From: Rhodospirillaceae bacterium UBA6219
Lineage (GTDB): Bacteria; Pseudomonadota; Alphaproteobacteria; Rhodospirillales; Magnetospirillaceae
Direction: 5' to 3'
Length of the DNA: 25,944 nucleotides
Assembly: GCA_002435715.1 (NCBI GenBank)
Contig: DISD01000087.1
Span: forward strand, 1-25,944
The notes under the pieces are model-generated. The model was not told the DNA's origin. It saw only the letters and a list, made by a program, of their open reading frames with translations, and made no database searches. Shown here one piece after another: positions 20,603 to 25,944 of the stretch; the first letter of the stretch is position 1; each line of letters starts with the position of its first letter. A program made the translations under genes and the position numbers.

Positions 20603-21958
20603 ATGTTGACCCGCATTCGCACTGCCCTTGTGGGCCTTGTCGCCGCGCTTGGCCTGATGGCCGCGCCGGCCGCCATGGCCGAAATCCGCATCGACATCAC
20701 CCGCGGCAACATGAAGCCGCTGCCCATCGCCATTCCCGAGCTGTTCGGGGCACAGCCCGCCGAATCACAGGCCGGTCGCGACATCGCCCATGTGGTGTCC
20801 GCCGATCTGGAGCGTTCGGGGCTGTTCAAACCCATCGATCCGCGGGCCTTCATCCAGAATGCCGCGTCGTTGCAGGCCAGTCCGCGTTTCGCCGATTGGC
20901 GCCAGATCAACGCCGAAGCCCTGGTGTCGGGCAAGACCGAGATTTCCGGTGACGGCGACCTGACCATCGAGTTCCGTCTGTGGGACGTGTTCTCGGAAAC
21001 CCAGATGATCGGCACCCGCTATACCATCGCCGGCAAGGACATCCGTCGGAATCCCAATCTGTGGCGCCGTGCCGCCCACCAGATCGCCGACGCCATCTAC
21101 AAGCGTGTCACCGGTGAAGAAGGTTATTTCGACACCCAGCTGATCTATATTTCCGAGCAGGGCCCCAAGAACGCCCGCAAGAAGCGCTTGGCCATCATGG
21201 ATCAGGACGGTGAAAACCACCGCTTCCTGACCTCGGGCGAGGATCTGGTGTTGACGCCGCGCTTTTCGCCGACCGCGCGTGAAATCACCTATATGTCCTA
21301 TTTCCGCGGCACGCCGCGCGTCTACATCCTGCAGATCGACACCGCGCGCCGCGAATTGCTGGGCGACTTCCCCGGCATGACCTTCGCGCCCCGTTTCTCG
21401 CCCGACGGCAACAAGGTGGTGTTGTCCATGTCGCAGGACGGCAACGCCGAAATCTACGAGATGAACCTGCTGACCCGGCAGAAGACCCGGCTGACCAACC
21501 ATCCGTCCATCGACACTTCGCCCAGTTATTCGCCCGATTCGTCGCGCATCGTGTTCAACTCGGACCGGGGCGGGGCCCAGCAGCTTTACACCATGAACGC
21601 CGATGGCTCGAACGTCAGCCGCATCACCTTCGGTGACGGCCGTTACGCCACCCCGGTGTGGTCGCCGCGTGGTGACCTGATCGCCTTCACCAAGATGAAA
21701 GGCGGCGAATTCTTCATAGGTGTCATGCGTCCCGATGGGTCGGACGAACGGCTGCTGTCCCAGGGCTATCTGGTGGAAGGCCCGACCTGGGCGCCCAACG
21801 GCCGTGTTTTGGCTTTTTGGAAGGAAACTCCGTCGGATAGCGCCGGTCGCGGCGGGACTGCCAAGCTCTACACCATTGACTTGACGGGCTTCAATGAACG
21901 CCAAGTCCTGACCCCCTTGGACGGTTCCGACCCCGCGTGGTCCCCCTTGATTCCCTAG
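20603..21958 (+). CDS. tolB: Tol-Pal system beta-propeller protein TolB
   Basis: A 451-residue periplasmic protein. A signal peptide (MLTRIRTALVGLVAALGLMAAPAAMA, cleavage after 26) precedes IRIDITRG, the start of the mature chain that contacts TolA. The N-terminal domain (to about 165) is followed by a six-bladed propeller with PD40/WD-like repeats (FSPTAREITYMSY, FSPDGNKVVLSMS, YSPDSSRIVFNSD, WSPRGDLIAFTK, WAPNGRVLAFWK), which binds Pal. GGAAGG 8 bases before the ATG fixes the start. The 3' end carries a candidate -35 element for pal. Confidence 0.95.
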   Translation: MLTRIRTALVGLVAALGLMAAPAAMAEIRIDITRGNMKPLPIAIPELFGAQPAESQAGRDIAHVVSADLERSGLFKPIDPRAFIQNAASLQASPRFADWRQINAEALVSGKTEISGDGDLTIEFRLWDVFSETQMIGTRYTIAGKDIRRNPNLWRRAAHQIADAIYKRVTGEEGYFDTQLIYISEQGPKNARKKRLAIMDQDGENHRFLTSGEDLVLTPRFSPTAREITYMSYFRGTPRVYILQIDTARRELLGDFPGMTFAPRFSPDGNKVVLSMSQDGNAEIYEMNLLTRQKTRLTNHPSIDTSPSYSPDSSRIVFNSDRGGAQQLYTMNADGSNVSRITFGDGRYATPVWSPRGDLIAFTKMKGGEFFIGVMRPDGSDERLLSQGYLVEGPTWAPNGRVLAFWKETPSDSAGRGGTAKLYTIDLTGFNERQVLTPLDGSDPAWSPLIP

Positions 21959-21975
21959 TTGGTAACTATTATAGT
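21947..21975 (+). promoter_or_regulatory. Candidate promoter for pal
   Basis: TTGATT (21947-21952, in the last codons of tolB) is followed after 17 bp by TATAGT (21970-21975). Transcription would start near 21982, giving a leader of about 140 bases before pal. Spacing and -10 match sigma70 well; activity is inferred. Confidence 0.5.
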
Positions 21976-22012
21976 CCGCCGCGATTAGGATTTTTTCCGG
22001 TTCGCGGCGGAC
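21974..22012 (+). terminator. Long hairpin after tolB with a T-run in its loop
   Basis: A perfect 11-bp stem GTCCGCCGCGA (21974-21984) / TCGCGGCGGAC (22002-22012) encloses a 17-base loop containing TTTTTT. No T-run follows the stem, so it is not a textbook terminator; it may cause pausing, processing or partial termination between tolB and pal. Confidence 0.5.
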
Positions 22013-22039
22013 CCAATGGGCCAACGCGGCCGGATGTTT

Positions 22040-22063
22040 GCGCCGATCCTGTCATATCGGCGC
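22040..22063 (+). other. Second hairpin in the pal leader
   Basis: A perfect 8-bp stem GCGCCGAT / ATCGGCGC with an 8-base loop lies 57 bases before the pal ATG. It is followed by an A-rich stretch. A third small stem TGAGG / CCTCA (22102-22106 and 22113-22117) overlaps the pal ribosome binding site GAGGGGGAG. Confidence 0.5.
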
Positions 22064-22120
22064 GGCACAAAAAGAAAGTCCGCCCGGCATCTTTAATCCT
22101 CTGAGGGGGAGTCCTCACTA

Positions 22121-22612
22121 ATGAAACTGCGTTTCCTGAGCATCTTCGCCGCCGCCGCCCTGCTGGCCGCTTGTGAATCCGCCCCCGAAGCCACCGGCAC
22201 CAAGTCCGGCGCCGGCGCCGAACCGCCGAAGGCTACCAAGCCCTCGATCGTTCCGGGCTCCGAGCAGGACTTCATCGCCAATGTCGGCGACCGCGTGTTC
22301 TTCGATTTCGACAAGTACGCTCTGCGTGCCGACGCCAAGGCCACCCTGGACAAGCAGGCTGCCTGGCTGAAGAAGTATCCGACCTACTCGCTGACCATCG
22401 AAGGCCATGCCGACGAACGCGGCACCCGCGAGTACAACCTGGCCCTGGGCGAGCGTCGTGCCAATTCCGTCAAGGAATACCTGGTCGGCGCCGGCCTGCC
22501 GGCCGCTCGCGTCAAGACCATCTCCTACGGCAAGGAGCGCCCGGTCGCTCTGGGTTCGAACGAGGCCGCTTGGTCGCAGAACCGTCGTGGCGTGACCGTC
22601 CTCAGCAAGTAA
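22121..22612 (+). CDS. pal: Peptidoglycan-associated lipoprotein Pal
   Basis: A 163-residue outer-membrane lipoprotein. The signal sequence MKLRFLSIFAAAALLAAC ends in the lipobox LAAC, with Cys18 as the acylated residue. A short low-complexity linker (20-50) leads into the OmpA-like domain: VFFDFDKYALRADAKATLDKQAAWL, and the peptidoglycan-binding segment IEGHADERGTREYNLALGERRA (93-114, including Asp98 and Arg113). It links the outer membrane to the wall and to TolB. A strong ribosome site GAGGGGGAG precedes the ATG, and a strong terminator follows, so pal is probably expressed at high level. Confidence 0.96.
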   Translation: MKLRFLSIFAAAALLAACESAPEATGTKSGAGAEPPKATKPSIVPGSEQDFIANVGDRVFFDFDKYALRADAKATLDKQAAWLKKYPTYSLTIEGHADERGTREYNLALGERRANSVKEYLVGAGLPAARVKTISYGKERPVALGSNEAAWSQNRRGVTVLSK

Positions 22613-22641
22613 TTGCCGAGACGTCGCTGACGTAAACGAAG

Positions 22642-22683
22642 CGCCCGTCCTTCCTGTCAAGGGAAGGGCGGGCGTTTTGTTTT
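22642..22683 (+). terminator. Rho-independent terminator after pal
   Basis: A 13-bp stem with one T.G wobble (arms 22642-22654 and 22662-22674), a 7-base loop, then TTTTGTTTT. A textbook intrinsic terminator. Confidence 0.92.
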
Positions 22684-22738
22684 GGTGCGCTTTTCATTGA
22701 CGGCTTCAGTCGAGGCACGCGCCCAATCCGCGCGACGA

Positions 22739-22754
22739 TTAAGCGGGCGCTTAA
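22739..22754. promoter_or_regulatory. Palindrome upstream of cpoB
   Basis: TTAAGCG-GG-CGCTTAA, a perfect 7-bp dyad, lies 104 bases before the cpoB start in the pal-cpoB gap. The compact AT-ended form suggests a protein binding site, but no cognate regulator can be named. Confidence 0.35.
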
Positions 22755-22858
22755 ACAAAGCTGCGCCACAACTTTGCCTTATGGGCACTTTATGGTATCC
22801 CTTTCGCTGTTGCCCGCGAGTGCGGGTCGGCCGTTTTCAGTGAGATCGAGGTTCGCCC

Positions 22859-23827
22859 GTGCGCCGTCTTGCCGCTTTTGTCGTTCTGGCCGGTTTGGCC
22901 CTTCAGGTCCAGCCCGCCCACGCCCAATACGAAAACCGCGCCATGTCCGACCGTTTGGAGCGGCTTGAACGCGATTTGCAGATGATACAGGCGCAGATGG
23001 CCCGGGGTGGCACGACCAGCGGCGGTTCCACCGTCATCACCTCTCCGGCCTTGGGTGGCGGGACGTCCTCGACCCGCCCGGCCAACACCGTCAGCCCCAT
23101 GTCGGCGGGCATGGCGGTGCGTCTGGACGAACGGGTGGACCAATTGGAAGATCTGGTGCGCCAGTTGACCGGTCGGGTGGAAGAAGCCGCCTTCAAGGCC
23201 CAGCAGGTGTCCAAGCAATTGGAACGCCTGCAGGCCGACATCGACCTGCGTTTCAAGGATTTGCAGGCGGCCCAGGCGCCGGCCCAATCGGCTGAGGGGG
23301 GGCAAGCCCAGGTTTCCATGCCGGCGGCCAAGGGCGGCGATCAGCCGGCTCCGGCCAGCGCGCCGCAGACCTTGGGAACTTTGTCCGACAAGGATTTGAA
23401 GAAACCGGCCGCCAACAACAATGCTCCGGTGGCGCCGCCCAAGGATGCCCAGGGGCAGTACGACATGGCCTATGAAGCGTTGCAGCGTGGCGCCTATCCG
23501 GAAGCGGAAAAAGGCTTCCAGGACTTCCTGGCCAAATATTCCAGCCATCAACTGGCCGGCAACGCCCAGTATTGGCTGGGGGACATCGCTTACGTGCGTA
23601 AGGACTTCAATACCGCCGCCGTTACTTTCCTGGAAGGCTACAAGAAGTTCTCGAACCATCCCAAGGCCGCCGACATGATCTACAAGGCTGGTTCCTCGTT
23701 CGGTCAGATGGGCAAGACCAAGGAAGCCTGTACCGCCTTCGGTATCCTGTTCAAGGACCAGGCCAAGATGCCCGACCGGGTCAAGCGGGCGGCCACCGCC
23801 GAAAAGCAGAAGTATAATTGCAAATAG
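22859..23827 (+). CDS. cpoB: Tol-Pal accessory protein CpoB (YbgF)
   Basis: A 322-residue periplasmic protein that coordinates peptidoglycan synthesis with outer-membrane constriction. It starts at GTG 22859 with GAGG 7 bases upstream. A signal peptide (MRRLAAFVVLAGLALQVQPAHAQ) leads to two coiled-coil stretches (about 28-48 and 86-137) separated by a Ser/Gly/Thr-rich linker. A Pro/Ala linker (140-195) then precedes C-terminal TPR repeats (200-320: QYDMAYEALQRGAYPEAEKGFQDFL, AQYWLGDIAYVRKDFNTAAVTFLEGY, IYKAGSSFGQMGKTKEACTAFG). The layout is standard for the family. A hairpin terminator begins directly after the stop. Confidence 0.93.
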   Translation: MRRLAAFVVLAGLALQVQPAHAQYENRAMSDRLERLERDLQMIQAQMARGGTTSGGSTVITSPALGGGTSSTRPANTVSPMSAGMAVRLDERVDQLEDLVRQLTGRVEEAAFKAQQVSKQLERLQADIDLRFKDLQAAQAPAQSAEGGQAQVSMPAAKGGDQPAPASAPQTLGTLSDKDLKKPAANNNAPVAPPKDAQGQYDMAYEALQRGAYPEAEKGFQDFLAKYSSHQLAGNAQYWLGDIAYVRKDFNTAAVTFLEGYKKFSNHPKAADMIYKAGSSFGQMGKTKEACTAFGILFKDQAKMPDRVKRAATAEKQKYNCK

Positions 23828-23832
23828 GAAAG

Positions 23833-23860
23833 GGCCCCTTCGTCGCGAAGGGGCCTTCTT
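23833..23860 (+). terminator. Terminator between cpoB and tilS that also contains the tilS ribosome site
   Basis: A perfect 10-bp stem GGCCCCTTCG (23833-23842) / CGAAGGGGCC (23846-23855) with a TCG loop, followed by TTCTT. The only Shine-Dalgarno-like sequence for tilS, GAAGGGG (23847-23853), is the 3' arm of this stem, and the tilS ATG follows at 23864. Confidence 0.82.
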
Positions 23861-23863
23861 CAC

Positions 23864-25168
23864 ATGAAAGCCGTCACTCCCGCTGAATTCGCCGCGTTGA
23901 TGGACCGATTGGGGCCGTTCGAACCGCACCCGCGTCTGGCGGTGGCGGTGTCGGGGGGCGGGGATTCCCTGGCGGCGACGTTGCTGGCGGCGCAATGGGC
24001 CCATGGCCGGGGCGGCAAGGTGGTGGGCCTGACGGTCGACCATCGCTTGCGGGCCAATTCCACCGCCGAAGCGGTGCTGGTCGGCCGTTGGTTGGCCAAT
24101 CATGGTATCGAGCATCACATTCTGCCCTGGCTGGGCGACAAGCCGGCTTCCGACATCCAGGCCCAGGCCCGTGACGCCCGCTATCGGCTGATCGAGGATT
24201 GGTGCCGGGAGGTCGGAATCTTGCATGTGGTGTTGGCCCATCACCGGGAAGATCAGGCCGAAACCTTCCTGTTGCGCCTGGCCCGCGGCTCGGGGGTCGA
24301 GGGCTTATCCGGCATGGCCGCCATTCGCCACGGCGCGTATCTGCGTTGGTTGCGTCCCTGTTTGGATCTGTCCAAGGATCGCTTGCGGGCCACCTTGCGG
24401 CAATGGGACCAGGATTGGGTCGAGGATCCCTCCAACGATGATCCTCGCCATGCCCGGGTGCGCTGGCGACGGCTGATGCCGGTCTTGGCGGCGGAAGGTC
24501 TGAATGCCGAGCGATTGGGGCAGACGACAAAGGCCTTGGCCTTGGCCCGTGACACCCTGGAATCCCATCTGGCCGGTGCCCTGGCGCGCCATGTGCGGCT
24601 GTTTCCTGCCGCCTACGCCTTGGTGGACGGGGATTTCTGGCAGGATTGGGACGACGATCTGGCCCTGCGCCTGTTGGCCCGTCTGCTGCGTTCAATGGGC
24701 GGAGAAAATGTTTCACCACGTCTGGAACGGACGAAATTTTTGCTGGCACGGCTGCGTCATGGCCAAGGCGGCACCCTGTCCGGCTGCCGGGTGGCCTGGG
24801 ACGGGGGGCGCTGGCTGTTTTGCCGTGAAGCCGGGCGCGTGGCGCCGCCCATAGCGGTGCGGCCGGGGCAAACGCTGATCTGGGATGGGCGTTTTCGCGT
24901 GACGATGCCCGCCGATGCACCCGATGATTTGAGTCTGGGGGCGTTGGGGCCGCAAGGCTGGCGCCGTGTGGTCAAGCTGGCTGAGGGCGGTTTGCCGGCC
25001 TGTCCACCGCTGGTGCGCCCCACATTACCGGCATTATTTGATCGGCAGGGTGTTTGCGCCGTGCCTCACCTCGGCTATAAAAGCTCTATCGGCGCCTTGT
25101 CCCGTGCGCCTTGGTTGTGGCCGGCACCGCTTCGGCCGCTGACTGAGATTGCGCATTGCCTTGTTTAA
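23864..25168 (+). CDS. tilS: tRNA(Ile)-lysidine synthase TilS
   Basis: A 434-residue ATP-dependent enzyme that modifies C34 of tRNA-Ile(CAU) to lysidine so that it reads AUA. The PP-loop SGGGDS (30-35) binds ATP. LTVDHRLRANS (56-66), HHRED (126-130, within VLAHHREDQAETFLLRLARGSG) and RWLRPCLDLSKDRLRATLRQ are the catalytic-domain hallmarks. The C-terminal half is more divergent. ATG at 23864 is assumed; ATG at 23900 (codon 13) lacks a ribosome site. Its translation signal lies inside the cpoB terminator hairpin. Adjacency to ftsH is widespread. Confidence 0.93.
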   Translation: MKAVTPAEFAALMDRLGPFEPHPRLAVAVSGGGDSLAATLLAAQWAHGRGGKVVGLTVDHRLRANSTAEAVLVGRWLANHGIEHHILPWLGDKPASDIQAQARDARYRLIEDWCREVGILHVVLAHHREDQAETFLLRLARGSGVEGLSGMAAIRHGAYLRWLRPCLDLSKDRLRATLRQWDQDWVEDPSNDDPRHARVRWRRLMPVLAAEGLNAERLGQTTKALALARDTLESHLAGALARHVRLFPAAYALVDGDFWQDWDDDLALRLLARLLRSMGGENVSPRLERTKFLLARLRHGQGGTLSGCRVAWDGGRWLFCREAGRVAPPIAVRPGQTLIWDGRFRVTMPADAPDDLSLGALGPQGWRRVVKLAEGGLPACPPLVRPTLPALFDRQGVCAVPHLGYKSSIGALSRAPWLWPAPLRPLTEIAHCLV

Positions 25169-25208
25169 CTTTGGCAGGGCACTATCTGTAGGGAACGCTG
25201 TCATCTTC

Positions 25209-25227
25209 GGGCGCACATCTGGCGCCC
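25209..25227 (+). other. Hairpin in the ftsH leader
   Basis: A perfect 6-bp stem GGGCGC / GCGCCC (25209-25214, 25222-25227) with a 7-base loop, 7 bases upstream of the ftsH Shine-Dalgarno GGGAAGGG (25235-25242). No T-run follows, so a regulatory or stabilising leader element is as likely as a terminator of tilS. Confidence 0.4.
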
Positions 25228-25249
25228 TACACTCGGGAAGGGCTTGACC

Positions 25250-25944
25250 TTGAATTTCAGCAAGAACCTGGCGCTGTGGATCATCATCGCCCTGCTTCTC
25301 GTGATGCTGTTCAACCTGTTCCAGACCTCGACGCCGCAGCGCGGCATGGGGCAGGTGGCGTTCTCGGATTTCATGGCCGAGGTGGATGGCGGTCGCGTCG
25401 CCGACGTCACTATCCAGGGCTATACCGTCACTGGTCATTATTCCGACAACCGGCCGTTCTCGACCTACATGCCGCCCGAAGCCAACATCGTGCCCAAGCT
25501 GCGCGAATCGGGTGTCCGCATTTCGGCGGTGCCGCCGGCCGACGACCAGCCGACGCTTTGGGGTATCCTGGTGTCGTGGTTCCCCATGTTGCTGTTGATC
25601 GGCGTCTGGGTGTTCTTCATGCGCCAGATGCAGTCGGGTGGCGGCAAGGCCATGGGCTTTGGCAAATCCAAGGCCCGCCTGCTGACCGAAAAGCAGGGCC
25701 GTGTGACCTTCGAGGACGTGGCCGGCATCGATGAAGCCAAGCAGGAACTGGAAGAAATCGTCGAATTCCTGAAGGACCCGCAGAAGTTCCAGCGCCTGGG
25801 CGGCAAGATCCCCAAGGGCTGCTTGCTGGTCGGTCCGCCCGGTACCGGTAAGACCCTGTTGGCCCGCGCCATCGCCGGTGAAGCCAATGTGCCGTTCTTC
25901 ACCATCTCGGGTTCCGACTTCGTCGAAATGTTCGTCGGCGTCGG
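25250..25944 (+). CDS. ftsH: ATP-dependent zinc metalloprotease FtsH, N-terminal part
   Basis: The frame is open to the window edge, giving 231 residues of a ~640-residue AAA+ membrane protease that degrades misassembled membrane proteins and regulators. It starts at TTG 25250, supported by GGGAAGGG 7 bases upstream and the FtsH N-terminus MNFSKNLALWIIIALLLVMLFNLF. Membrane segment 1 is about 8-25, followed by a periplasmic domain and membrane segment 2 (about 103-124). FEDVAGIDEAKQELEEIVEFL then precedes Walker A GPPGTGKT (195-202) and SGSDFVEMFVGV. The HExxH protease domain is outside the window. Confidence 0.95.
   Translation, partial: MNFSKNLALWIIIALLLVMLFNLFQTSTPQRGMGQVAFSDFMAEVDGGRVADVTIQGYTVTGHYSDNRPFSTYMPPEANIVPKLRESGVRISAVPPADDQPTLWGILVSWFPMLLLIGVWVFFMRQMQSGGGKAMGFGKSKARLLTEKQGRVTFEDVAGIDEAKQELEEIVEFLKDPQKFQRLGGKIPKGCLLVGPPGTGKTLLARAIAGEANVPFFTISGSDFVEMFVGV

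Noticed and set aside
25160..25187. Possible sigma32-type promoter before ftsH (CTTG then 16 bp to CACTATCT)
   Set aside because: The -10 part does not match CCCATxT well, and other assignments of the same region fit as well. FtsH heat-shock control is known elsewhere but this sequence does not show it.

Overview
The window is chromosomal core DNA from a GC-rich alphaproteobacterium. The protein sequences and gene order (ybgC-tolQRAB-pal-cpoB-tilS-ftsH, yebC-ruvCAB, zapA-6S RNA-5-FCL) suggest Rhodospirillales, probably Magnetospirillum or a close relative. This placement is inferred from sequence character, not from a search. No phage genes, transposases or CRISPR arrays were seen.

Left part (1-5401): the 3' end of ahpF runs into a bidirectional terminator. 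A minus-strand operon then reads stand-alone Rieske Fe-S protein, NifX/NafY-like small protein, membrane-anchored alpha/beta hydrolase. Divergent from it is an Sfp-type phosphopantetheinyl transferase, followed by an arsenic operon: arsR behind overlapping dyad operators, two tandem LMW-PTP-type arsC paralogues, and an ACR3 arsenite efflux permease.

Middle part (5398-10677): minus-strand genes encode a DUF2189 membrane protein and an MFS transporter. Next come tRNA-Val(CAC) with a clear promoter and terminator, thiE plus a LOG-family gene, and a coupled pair made of a DUF3124 protein and an unknown protein. A divergent promoter region then starts a small coiled-coil gene and zapA.

6S RNA to redox/ECF block (10688-14673): a 6S RNA gene lies between zapA and 5-formyltetrahydrofolate cyclo-ligase, which overlaps a YmdB-type phosphoesterase gene. 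Convergent to these is an ECF sigma factor/NrsF anti-sigma pair. Divergent from the sigma gene is a periplasmic thioredoxin-ccdA operon preceded by GTAACC-N16-CGAA, which resembles the sigmaF promoter consensus.

Right part (14778-25944): yebC, ruvC, ruvA-ruvB, ybgC-tolQ-tolR-tolA-tolB, pal, cpoB, tilS and the start of ftsH. These cover Holliday-junction processing, Tol-Pal envelope constriction, tRNA-Ile lysidine synthesis and membrane proteolysis. Three same-orientation copies of a structured ~98-bp repeat fill the gaps yebC/ruvC, ruvC/ruvA and ruvB/ybgC. Each ends in GAGGG(G) six to eight bases before the next start codon, so the repeat appears to supply the ribosome binding site. I consider this the most unusual feature of the window.
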